Of a stretch of 64,000 bases of DNA, positions 23,300 to 35,700 are shown one piece after another. Under the pieces are notes generated by a model that ran no database searches, was not told the DNA's origin, and saw only the letters and a list, made by a program, of their open reading frames with translations. The first letter of the stretch is position 1; each line of letters begins with the position of its first letter. This DNA is from Amyelois transitella (lineage: Eukaryota; Arthropoda; Insecta; Lepidoptera; Pyralidae), in contig NC_083513.1 in the NCBI RefSeq assembly GCF_032362555.1, forward strand, positions 62,001 to 126,000, written 5' to 3'. Position numbers and translations under genes: made by a program.

Positions 23300-26151
23300 A
23301 TGAGTTTCCTTTTGTAAGTTAAGTTTTAGAAGGTTGATCTAGAATGCTATTTTTATCTGTATACGCTTCGTATTTAGCTGACGTCTTGTTTACTCCTGAA
23401 TAAGTCAATATTAAGTATGGTTTCTGTTTTAATATGTGCATATAAAAGTCCCTGTCAGGCACAATGTGTTGAATTAATCGTGCTATGCTCCTTGCAGAAT
23501 TGTTATCTTCACAATTCGGTGAGGCTAAATCTGTATTTACTTTGCAGTGGAAGCCGGTCGAACAAGACCTTTAAACCCAAAAAGAACATTCCGGAAGGCA
23601 CACATCAGTATGACCTGATGCGGCATGCGGCCGCTACGCTGGGCTCCGGCAACCTGCGGCTGGCCGTGATGCTGCCGGAGGGGGAGGACCTCAACGAGTG
23701 GGTGGCCGTCAACAGTGAGTGGACATAATTCTTTTATGTCTCATTCCATTCACAACTTGGTGAACTGACAAAAACATAGATTCTTACAGGCATATGGCAT
23801 ATTCTTATTAGCATACTATTGATTACAAAATTGCTGCAGTCAGCTTACAACAACCATACTTCACCTACTTAGACTAGGAACTAGTTGTAAGAACTTTAGT
23901 TGGCTTCAGCACCTGTGTTGATGTCATTGACTAAATTTTATTATAAGTGGTACCAATAATGGTCACTATATTAGTAGAAGGCAACTAAGTGATAGACTTA
24001 AAAACTTGGGGCTCCTCTTATAGGCAATGGCCTAGCAACCTGACACTATTTGAATCTCAACTCCATCATAAAGAGACAGCTGTATGTGGCCTTAGGCATT
24101 AAGAATCTGACCATGTTAATGAATACCTATCATACATGATATTATTTATTCAAAAGCAATTTCCATTGAATGCATGACAAGAAAGTTAGAACAATAGTGG
24201 GTCTGCATGATATTACAAGTGTAGCGCTGGACCGCTGTTATCTACACTAGCTTCCTGTGACTCATCATAGTATATTGAAACAATACAAAATGTGAACATA
24301 ACATACAGAAGTCTGATTTTCAATAATCATACAAAGTGTTATCAATCCTTAAGTCCTTAGTTGTATTTTTGGTAACACATCACACTGTTACCCTTTAGGG
24401 TTAGAGGCAAAAGTCATTAGACAAATAAATATTGATGGCTTAAGGACTACAGAAAATGGCTGATTTCCCAGAAAAACACTGTTCCCACCAGATTTGCAAT
24501 GAACAACTGTGTGTGTGACTGAAGCCATAGGCAACAGCAATTATTTAATAAGTTACAGAACATCCATTAGGACTGCTCTCAGTGATGATCACACATGTCA
24601 CAACCTTTACCTCTGTTGCACACTAAGTATATTTGATTTAAGGAATAAGACATATTTATATTGTATTTTATTCATAGCCAATGTGTTGTCAGCCATTTCC
24701 ATACTGCTTATTCTTTAAATGTAAACTATAAAACATTGCTTTATCAACAGCGGTGGACTTCTTTAATCAGATCAACATGCTGTATGGCACAATCACTGAG
24801 TTCTGCACGGAGGAGTCCTGTGCGGTGATGTCTGCGGGGCCCAAATACGAGTACCACTGGGCAGACGGCCACACTGTAAAGAAGCCAATCAAGTGCTCTG
24901 CGCCCAAGTACATTGACTACTTAATGACCTGGGCGCAAGATCAACTTGACGATGAGACGCTCTTCCCCTCTAAAATAGGCAAGTGCTTTGGCAATTTACC
25001 AGTTTAACCTGTCATGTTAATGTATAAGTGATTCTCTGTATCTATAGACATATTTTGTGCCCTAAGTTGATATAAGTATTTCTGCAGTAACTTTTTTTGA
25101 AAAAAAATTTATGGTCATCCACCCGGAGAAAAACCTGCCCTGGATCTGATCATGACCACACTCCATAAGGAATGAAAATTGATCTAAGAGTTCTATTTAC
25201 AACAAAATATGTAGATTCTCTTTTGTAGACATTGTAGATGTAATCAATGAATGACATTAAAACATAATGATTGCAGGTGTACCATTCCCCAAAAACTTCC
25301 TGTCCATGGCGAAGACGATCCTGAAGCGCCTGTTCCGCGTGTACGCGCACATCTACCACCAGCACTTCCCGCAGGTGGTTCAGCTCGGCGAGGAGGCCCA
25401 CCTCAACACCTCCTTCAAGCACTTCATCTTCTTCGTCCAGGTCTGCCATCAAACTAGTACTAGTACTACATACATAAATTACACACATACATAAATCACA
25501 TATCTTTCCCGGGGGGATACACAGTCGTGACCTTACCTTTACTTCTTTCATTCTACACAGTCTTAAACTACTGATTTGCTATTTAAACAACAGAAGAAGC
25601 TGAGTGTGGTACGACTGAAACATATTGATACTTTTGGCTCTGTCTACCCCGCAAAGGATATAGATATAGTCGTGACTATATGTGTAGACCTCCCAGTAAG
25701 ATGTAGTATGTTTTGATCTGTAATATCTGAGTGTTACATTATGGTTCAATGTCATACTCGTCGTTGTACCCCTAGATGTCTTGACTAAGTAAAATAAAAC
25801 CTCTGATGCAGACTATATTTTTTGACTTCATAGGAATTATTACATAAATGAGAATATGACCGTTGCGTGCGATCGCTAGGTACTGCACTGGAGCCGTACT
25901 GGGGACGTGACCCCAGGGTCGCGCTCGGGCTCCTCGCCCTGTCGGGAGCCCCGCGCCCGCCTGTCTGCTGCACGCACGCACGTTCGAAACACATTATTTA
26001 ACACTCAGAAAAACTATCTGCCACTCGCCTCTGTAACGTCATGTGACATCATAGATTATATTCTGCGCAGGAGTTCAGCCTGATCGAGCGGCGCGAGCTG
26101 GCGCCGCTGCACGAGCTCATCGAGAAGCTCACGGCCAAGGAGGCGCGATGA
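23300..26151 (+). CDS. mats: MOB kinase activator 1 (mats/MOB1), Hippo pathway
   Basis: Five exons (23300-23313, 23548-23714, 24751-24978, 25277-25440, 26071-26151) give 217 residues, the normal MOB1 length. The first exon is only 14 nt, encoding MSFLF, and is completed by [19 protein letters not shown]. The Mob fold contains the zinc ligands Cys and His seen in FCTEESC and later in HIYHQHF. The C-terminus is [18 protein letters not shown]1 binds and activates LATS/Warts and NDR kinases after phosphorylation by Hippo, restraining growth in cytoplasm and nucleus. Introns 1, 2 and 4 are GT-AG. Intron 3 (24979-25276) has a GC donor, G then GCAAGT, forced by the conserved KIGVPFPKN reading. Confidence 0.98.
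23980..24115 (+). repeat. Partial element A copy, mats intron 2
   Basis: Diverged central part of element A (aaacttggggctcctctta, then ctagcaacctgacac). Confidence 0.6.
25470..25690. repeat. Element B tail (minus) and element A 3' end (plus), mats intron 4
   Basis: ACATACATAAAT repeats followed by ccggggggatacacag match the tail of element B in reverse. At 25620-25685 ggctctgtctaccccgca marks the 3' end of element A. Confidence 0.55.
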
Positions 26152-28627
26152 TGTTCACACCGACACACTGCCTTAACAACTTTTTGTGTCATTTTGTGTT
26201 CCAACTTAACTCCACTAACAGCGGCAAACTTTACTCATACAGGGTGGCTTTCTTAAACAACACTCACTCTGAGCAAGTTTTCTCCATAAATTTGATGAAT
26301 CTTAAATAAATAAACATATATTTTGCTATCATATATAAACTAGCTGCCAACAAATAGGTTTGGTGATGACCATAGCGTACATTCCAGAACCAACGAGTGA
26401 GTGCCAACAGTTGGCCGCAGTGTGTACGCAGGTTTCAAAGATCAGCTGGTGGCACTTTATATGGAAAGCTAGAACTTTAAATTTCTATTGGAAATTAGTC
26501 CCAATGTACTAAAGTTATTATAAAATTTGGACAGTGTTTTAAAAGCCACCGTGTATAAGTTAAATAAATACTAAAAATGATCTGTCATGAGAAGGTATCG
26601 ATAAATGGATTGGAAGATCAGACAGCTTCCAAATGAAATGTGAAGAGTAAGTTAGACCAGTGATTATAGATCACATTCTGTCATTGCTTCATGTAACTGT
26701 CCTCTGTGATGCAAAACCATTTGGTTTCTCCATTAGGACAGTAACCAGAGGTATTTGTATAAGATATACATTTGTATTTACTATTTCCATATTTATTAAG
26801 TGACTTAAATAAGAAGACGGGCGACATGACGCACAATATATAATAACATATAGGCCGTGCAAACCAAAGAAGGTAATACGGTAGAACATTATGGACCTTC
26901 TATACAAATCAAAGAACAGACGTTATTTACATTTGCTAGTTTAGTGTCTTTGACTAAATGTTCCTCTAATATTAAACACTTTTTTGTAAATAATAACCAG
27001 AATTGCTATATTTAATATACACAAAATTCTGCTGTAAGCATTCTTGTCAAATGCAATTACCAAAAGATCTCTTGAGAGTGATACCGACACGTCGCCCGTC
27101 AGCGCGTGCGCCGCGGGGAGTGGAGATGACTGCCTTCCTATGATAATAAACACAGATGCGATATATCATTGGATCGACTATATTTCTAACAGAGTATTGT
27201 ACATTGCTGATTTACTCATAGAACGTACATTAGGTACTATCGATAAGATTTTTGCATTTTATTACCAAATGGCAGATACGCATTTTATATAGGGCGTGTA
27301 TTTATTTTTCCAAAAAAATAAATAAATACGATAGTGTCGATTGTAACATAATATAACTTATTCGGCGTGGCCTACGTAAATTTAAAATTAAGTTGAAATT
27401 ATAAAAAATATTGGTATGACATTGCTAGCTCGTAGGAAGCCCGCCAACCGAATCTTATGAAGTGCTATTTTGATAATATTAATTTATTCTTGCAAATAAC
27501 ATTTTGGTCCGAGTTCCCTTAGTTTCGATCTCAAATGTGTGATAGAATAATTTCGAAGGAGTGATTTGTGGGAAAGAATAAAATCTAAATTAATACAAAT
27601 ATTCATGATAAAACATTGGAAATAAAAATGAAATATTGTATTGAATTAAATTTGAATAACAAACACCACTCCGAAACATCTCGAACCAAAATGTATTTAT
27701 AGTTAAGGTTTGTTTAGAACAATTGTACTTTTCTTTATTTATAATTAATTATTATTTTGTGAAATAATTGTATTCGAATTTTTGTAATGCACTACGTAGT
27801 AAAGTAAGCGTTTGTAAAATATATTCGCGCATTTAATTAGGAAATTTAACTGGAACATGTTTGTGTAATGACTGTAGCTGATAAAGCGCCTCAATGACTT
27901 TGTAGCTGGTGAAGCGCCTCAATAGGTTCCTGTCAATGCCTGTCCTATGGCAGCCAGATGGGATGACATCTTCACAAAATTTCGATCTCTATTTTGGGAT
28001 TAAAGTCCATCGTCTAGTTCAACTTCGGTAGCGGCTTTTACACTTTGTAGGCGGTGTCTGTTGTTTTCAAACTATTGCTTAAGTGGACGCGTTACCTCTT
28101 CAGCTTATAGATCGAATCACCAAACAAAGTAGTACGGAATAGCGCGTTTAGCATTGTAAAAAGCAATCTCCTGTATTATGAAGGCCTTTTTACATATTAG
28201 AGATTATTTTGACATGTCAAATGGAAAGACTGGCCTTGTGTCTAACGAATGAGGTGACGAGAGGATTTTATATTAATAAAAACGAATAATAAATTGTATA
28301 ATCTTTTATTGCTTTTGTGTGAGGTAAAGAAGTTTGACTTGTACATTCAGTCTTGCGACTATAAGATGGCTCTGAATTGGAATGGTTAATAAGCCTAGTC
28401 ATTATTGTGAAAAATGAGTACCTAGGTACATAAAAAAGCATGAACCTCCTATGAAAAACTATATAATTATTATCTATACCTTGTCCAACAAATTTTTGAT
28501 GCTAAAATTGCTATATTTGAAAAATATTTTATTTATATTTAAAAATATAAATATAATAAATAATCTGTCCAAATCATCAATGTTTGTTGCATAAGTATAT
28601 ATAGGTATAACTTTACACTTCGCATGA
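26152..28627. other. mats 3' UTR and intergenic DNA
   Basis: AT-rich sequence with no supported gene. Several AATAAA signals follow the mats stop (for example near 26306). An 82-codon ORF at 27044-27292 shows no recognisable domain and I do not call it a gene. Confidence 0.4.
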
Positions 28628-29280
28628 GTTTTTACATACATACATACCATCACGTCTGTCTTCCATTGGGGTAGGCAGAGACTGGATTTTCTCTTGCTAC
28701 GATTTTTACAAACCTCTCGCTTCCTCCACACTCACTACTCTTTTTATGCATATCCGACGATTGCGGGTGCTCCTAACATCTCCCTTTTTCAAGACATTCG
28801 AAATAAGGTCCTTAAAAGTTCGGCGATGCCGGCCCTGCCCCGCGTTTACAGTCAGCTTTGCCTTATAATTTCTTTCGTTGATCTGTCCTCATCCACTTCT
28901 CGACATGTACAAACCATCTCAACATACCCTTTTTAATTTTGGTCACTACATCCTCTTTCACTCCACACAATTTGCTCCCATCGATAAATTTACTTCTTAA
29001 ATCAACTGCGTTCACTTTAGGTACTTCCATTTTGTTTCTGTCTTAATCAACGCCCATACATAAGTGTAGGCTCCACTATGAACGGCCAGTCGGGCATTCG
29101 TGATACCCTTCTGCTCCTCGTAAGGGAATGTGAGACCCAGCAGCCACTCTTCTTTGTGAACTGAACATACAGCCTAAACACACAAATACATTCACTTGTT
29201 GCACTCTCTCTTCATTTATACTTATATTTTCGTTTAGTCTCTTCGATCCGCATTCAACATCTTTCATTTAATCAACAGTA
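28628..29280 (-). repeat. Element B LINE fragment, reverse orientation
   Basis: In reverse complement the sequence runs like the C-terminal part of element B, from an mkDVECGSKRLNENIS-type segment through to the TACATACAT tail and gtaggcagagactgg. Multiple stops show it is dead. Confidence 0.75.
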
Positions 29281-29772
29281 ATAACGTGGTGATAAGATTT
29301 GTCAAGCACAAGGAAGAAGTTACGTTCCGTTTTGTGTAGGTATCTAATTACTGATCACAAATTATTAACACCAATTAAAAAAAACCTTGAGACCTATATA
29401 AGCATTTAATAAGTAACATGTTGGTAAATAAGTGTGATTTTACAATCAAAAGTTGATTTTCACAAAATAATTTTAAATTTACATAAACGGGACTGCAGCG
29501 GCAGCTGTCGGAATTAAAATAAATAGTTGGACAAGGTACATATAGAACAAAGGTACCTTACAATATGCGATAGTCTACATCATAATTTTAACCAAGGACA
29601 AAGCCATTACTTCAAATCGGTAGGGGATGTCTTAACACAAAAAATGTATATTTCGTGTTACAAATTGAAAAAGAAGTGCAATGTTAATACAATAAAAGAT
29701 AATGTGTAGAGTTGGATATAATATTTTGAATTTATATGAAAACACAGAAAAGTAGTAGAGGTGGCAGTGCGG
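29281..29772. other. SF1 3' flank
   Basis: AT-rich sequence just beyond the SF1 stop codon on the minus strand, probably 3' UTR. No other feature is seen. Confidence 0.4.
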
Positions 29773-32700
29773 CTACCCGCCGCCGGAGACGGGCGGCGGC
29801 GGCGGCGGCGGCGCCAGGAAGGCGGGCGGCGGCGCGGCCCACGGCGGCGCGCCGAACCCGCGCCAGCCGCCTGCGGCACGGAACACGTTACTACCTCACA
29901 CACCGTTCGTCGAAGCGTTCAAACCGATAATCAAATATCTTTCAAATTTAGAAACAATTGAAGAAAATTGCACTGACTTTTAACAACATAACGAAATAAT
30001 AATTATGATCTTACAATATATGTACACTCATTGAACTTTAAGGTAATATTAACAATTGAATTTTTTTCAAGAACATTCTTTGATACAAAGAAAAAACATT
30101 TTGTAACTGGTCAGTACCTAACGCATACCTACCTACGCAGTACACTAAGAGGTTGAACTTATTATTTTCTTAGAAGTTTGGATAATAATATTTCATGTTT
30201 TTAATAACTTGCCTAATTGAACACTATTGTCATATAAAAAATATGATACCTGGAGGCGGTGGCGGCATGTGCGGCGGCCCCGGCACTCCCGGAGGGGGAC
30301 CCATTTTCCCGTCGTTCTGTAGAGAGAAACGTGAATGTTAATTATAGTTCAACAACGACAGCTTACCAGTTGGGGTAACATAACGGTAAGGATTGTTCAC
30401 CTGGTAGTGCGGCGGCGGCGGATGGAGCACGTGTCCGGGCGGCGGGTGCGGCGGCAGGTGCGGCGGCGGCGGCGGCGGCGCGCCCGGCGGCGGCGGCTGC
30501 GCGGGCAGCCACGGCGCGGGCGGCGCCATGAGCGCGCGCGGCGCCGCGTGTGCCGCGTGCGCCGTGTGCGCCGTGTGGCCGGCGGGCGGGAAGCGCCGCG
30601 CCGCGCTCACGGCCAGCGCGGGCGCGCCGCTCGGCGGGGGCGCCTCGCCGAGCTCCGCCATTAGAGACATGTACTCTTCGTCGATCTTAGCCTGGGGACA
30701 GTAGGGTATGTGTATGTACCAACTGCATCAACCCTCATTTTTGACAGACATAAAATTTCAATTATAGTACAAGAGAAAATTATATATTAAAGTTTCCTCT
30801 TTTAAAAATCGCCTATAGAGCACCTGTTATATTAATATTAATGTATAACTCAGAAGAGAGTCATTGGTAGGTACAAAGCCGAGTAGGATTTGGACACGCA
30901 CTGTTCGCATATTTAACTCCATTCGGAGACCTGCGCGAACGCTGTAGGCGCGGTCAACAGTATTATGTCAAAATTTATCTCCGTACAATTATCTTAATGA
31001 TGTAAATCGTAACCATTAATATGCTTGTGTAGTAATAATGCTCATAATGCACCTTTTAATTTACACTATTTTATTACGTATAAAATTAAACCATATACCT
31101 ATTTAATTAATTATAAAAGTTAGATATATGGTATGGTATTGCATACTTTTTATAGATCTTTTAAAAACCCCTATTTGTTTTGTAATAAATTGTATGCACA
31201 TATTATCTGTGTGACCAGCAAGAACAGGTTTTCGGAAATTATTGATTAATCTGTCTGAAATCTAATTAATATGTATGCCTTTCAGATAATGTAACTTTCT
31301 AATGGTGAAAGAATTTTCGAAATCGGTTCATTTGTTTTTGAGTTTATCCGCTACAAAAATACAAAGGTTTTCTCCTAGTCAATCATTATTATGTAGTGCA
31401 AGAGTGACGTAATCATAATAACGTAGTAGAAGAGCGCAGAGCCCACCTTGTTGTGCGGGGAGGCGAGCGCGGCCTGGCCGGGCCGCTTGGCGCGGCAGTC
31501 GCGCGCGATGTGGCCCGCGCCGCCGCACGCGCTGCACACTGCGGGCGCGACAGGCTTACGGTTAAAATCTAATTTCTTAACAAGTTTTAATAACCAAGAC
31601 TTTTTCCATGAGCCAAATTTATATGCATCTCATTTTGTTAAGATGACACCTTTTGATACTGAATTCATTGCGTTATTGGTTTCGAGAATAAAATTGTGAC
31701 TAATATTTGAGTGAAAGAACACCACAGTAGTTGATTGAAATTCGATCAGAAATACCAAATTCCCTACAAGAACAAAAATGAGTTTTAAAAATTATTAGTG
31801 GACGCGCTATTAACTAACTCAATCACCAATCTCTGACGCCAGGGAATGCTAGAAATAACTCTCTAACTTGAATAGCTGTTCTGTGTAATACTTGTCAGTA
31901 AGTCTTCCACAGTCACCATACATTGCCCTGGCGCCGATACCGATTATGTCCTTGCTTTTCAAAGCCATAGCTGCGTTCATGAGTACAACATGACAACAAA
32001 GCGCGAGACAGCGGTAGAGGGGAGCTGACCGATGCTGGAGGTGACGTTGGGCTTGTCGGGGCACAGCCAGGTCTTGTGGTCGCAGGCGGAGCAGTTGGCG
32101 CAGCGCGCGGCGTCGTGCTCGCGCAGCGTGCCGTTGAGCTGCGCCAGCTCGCGCAGCTGCATGCGGCGCAGGTCGTTCTGCCCCTCCGGCACCTCCACGC
32201 CCTGCCGGATCACCTCCTTGATCTGCGGGCGGCTGTGCGTTAGTGGGCCGGCGGCGGACCTTTCTTACGATATCTTTATTGCGAGTTACAAATTATTTGA
32301 TACGGGTTGGGTTTCTCTGTAAAGGTAGCAGAGGTGAGAGGGAAGATTCCCGTGTTCGTGTAAAAATCTGATTTACCCAATCCAGAATCTTGTTCAAAAG
32401 GTTCCTCTACAGAGAAATAAGAATGTGACAGGGACGAAAGGATGACGACAAGTTAGAAATTAAAATTAAAGATATTAGTATTCTTCTTCCTCCTCGCCAC
32501 TCTGAAGAGGAACCCGGGATATGGCTTTGAGTGACTCCTATCTAATATCCGCAACTTTTGCAGGTTAACCTAACACATATTGTAATTAGTCCCATATTAA
32601 TTGTACCTTCTCGACGGCCTTCTTGACGCAGTCGGCGCTGGTGGCGGTGATGTAGGCGTGCAGCGGCTCGTCCTCGCCGGGCAGCGGCTGCCCGTCCTTG

Positions 32701-35700
32701 CGGCCCACCTTGCCCTCCTTCACGGAGCCTTTGCCCCGGATTATGATCTTCGCCCCCGTCTCCTTCTCCATGGCTGTATAACACCACAAATTAAAATAGC
32801 TGAATGCACAGCTAAACTTTTACGTTCTCACATTTACATCATGGCAATTATATATAGGGCTTTTTGATTTTGAACCAGTATTTGTCTACGGAAATAGCCT
32901 ATAAGGATCACCAAAGTCTTTTAAATTGGTGATATATTCGCAAATCTTCCTGTCATTTTAATTATGCAAAAACCCTCTAATACTGTTGTATTTTGGTTGA
33001 CTGGAAGAAATCCCAATTGGGATAAGCCCGCCATTGTAATATTCTTCTAAATCCAATAATTGTTTTGTAACTTGTTATATTTCTTTTTTTGTGACTTCTG
33101 AATCCATCACAATCATTTAGGTATATAGTGTATTTCACAATCTTCAGTTACCCACTGACACACATAAACCCGAAGGCTTTGGTGATCTAGTCGAAAATAC
33201 TATACACTGTATAACTATCGCGAAAAAAGGAGTACCCGGCCACAGCTACGGATCTTTTTTAAAAGCTTATAAGATAAATACTGACCTTTGAGGGTGTTCC
33301 CGCGCGGGCCGATGAGGAGCCCCACGAAGTTGATGTCGGGGTGCTCCTCCTGCGGGATCATCACCTTGTCGTGCACGCGGATGATCGGAGGCCTGGCGGA
33401 CAAACAAACTTATTGTGCACATTTTGTAAACATACACAAATGATCCAGTCTGGATAGAAACATCCCCAAAGATTTGAAAGTCAATGAAAAACGTGGAATG
33501 GTAGTCGTGGTAATTTAGATTACAGGTGTGCTGATTAAATGCAGTTGATACAAATGTGAATACGCAAAGATGATAGAAATATAGTGCCATAAATTTGACA
33601 GAACCAAGTATGGAGCCTTGCAGAGCGCCTACGTAGATATTATAATTATTAATCTGATATGGAGTCTTTAAATAACGAGTTGATAAAATTTTTGCCAATA
33701 TACGAAAAATCAAAGCAAATTTAGACTATTTGTAACATATAACTTCCAGTTTCCTTTTTTACTAATTTTGATTGAATAACTCAATTGCTTTCGACAGAAT
33801 TAATAAGATGTAAAAGTATCTATTATTGTATTTTGATCTCCCATCTTTGCGTATTCTCACTAGCAGCCCTAGTTCTCAAGTTTAACTTCCAAAATGGCCG
33901 GTTTTCCCCATCCCCCCGTGCAAGCCCGAGGCAGGCTGTACTGACTTGTAATCAGGCGGCGGCTTGAAGTCGGGGTTGATCTGCTGCATGCGCTGCACCA
34001 GGCGGTGGCGCTCCTCCTCCAGCTTGCGGCGCGTGCGGTACTCGCGCGTGTTCAGCCGCTTGCCGTCCGTGGAGTAGATGGGCTCGGGCGACGGCGACCT
34101 GCGGGCGGTGCACTGTTAGCCGGCGCGCACCGTGAGCGATACAGAACAACTGTCTCCAATAGTCGTGTCAGATAAACTTAACAATGACTGTCAACCATGC
34201 GGAACTTGGACAACTTTATGTGATTTATTGAACTGATGGACAATGTTCTGTATCGCACTGACGAGCGAGGAGCGCGGGGCGCACGTGTTCAGAACAAGCA
34301 ACATGTACACTTAAGCGCGAGTTTGCCAATATCCAAAATTATTATAATAAAGTAACTTTCTTTATCGTTACATTGGCAATACCCATTGCGCCTGCGCATA
34401 CAAATTGCTGTCTCAGTGTAAAAAAATGGCTAGCAGTTACAGTGTCATCTCTGAACGAAAAGTTAAAATTACACCTTATCTCTTTTTCCGTGCTTTGAGC
34501 ATTTGTAATTTTATCTAGTTAGGAAACACAATAATGAGTTATGTACTGGGTTCAAGTTCTTTATTCTCGGCGTCTTATCATGACACTGTGCAAACATAAC
34601 TATCATTCATACTCAGAAATAACACTGAAACTGGTCAAAATTTACTGAATCACTCACTACTCCTACCCCTAACGTTCAGGGAAAAAATATTAATTAATGA
34701 CCTGAAATTTTAATATCGTTAGCCCTGAAAACAATTGATTAATGGCCGTCGCTGAAAAGATTGTTATTAGAGATTAATTGATTAACATTGCAGCGATTGC
34801 TACCTGCGAACAGGGAAACGGCTCGTTAGACATCGCGCCTTGCATCGTATGAGGTCTGTAGACTTGAGAGCCTGCTGTTAGGCAATGGCAAAAAAAAACT
34901 AGCAATCTGTCAACATTTCTGAATCTCAATTTTATCATTAAGCCTTCCAACTAAACGTGGCATTTGAATTTTGTGACCATTTTGCTTTGCAAAGTGATGG
35001 ATTGTGTATTTTTTGGTCAATTTTGAATTCATTTCAATTAATTTAATCAAAAAATCAATCAGACATTCTAAATATGACAAAATTAAAACTGACTTCAAGT
35101 TATGTAACTGAGAACATTTTTGACAAAATCGAAGTTTTAAACTGCTCGTTTCTTTCAAATACTTTTGTTATATTAATCGAACACAAAGGGATCAATAAAA
35201 TTAAGTCATTAAAATAATAAATCAAAGTGATCTCAGTCCACCGGCTCGATCGTCGATATAGCTAGGGAGTAATAGAGTAGGAATGAAATCGTTGTAGCGA
35301 TACTCATGTGGCGGCGGGCGGCGGCGCGGCGAGCACTGGCCGCGGCCCGGCGCGTGGGGGGGCGGGGGTGGTGGTGGGGGGGTGTACCTCTCCTCCACGT
35401 TGTGCGGGATGCCGAGGTCCCCGGAGCGCAGCTTGCGGCTCACCTCCTCGATCTGCAGCTGCACTGCAAGGGAACGCATTAGCCGCCGCGGCCACACGCC
35501 ATCATTAGAATGCTGCCGCTTCTCCGACCTACCCTACGCTACGCACTTACCTAGCTCTGCTTTCCTACGTTATAGAGGCTCAATGTGATGCCGTGTACCA
35601 TATAGACTTAGGTAAATTATGATAATGAACGAGACAAGATTTACTATTTATCATCCAATTGTTTTCAACATGTAAAGTCATTACATTTCAATAAAAGCTT

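Noticed and set aside
27044-27292. 82-codon ORF downstream of mats
   Set aside because: No domain recognised. It lies in the probable 3' UTR or intergenic DNA and only its first third is GC-rich.
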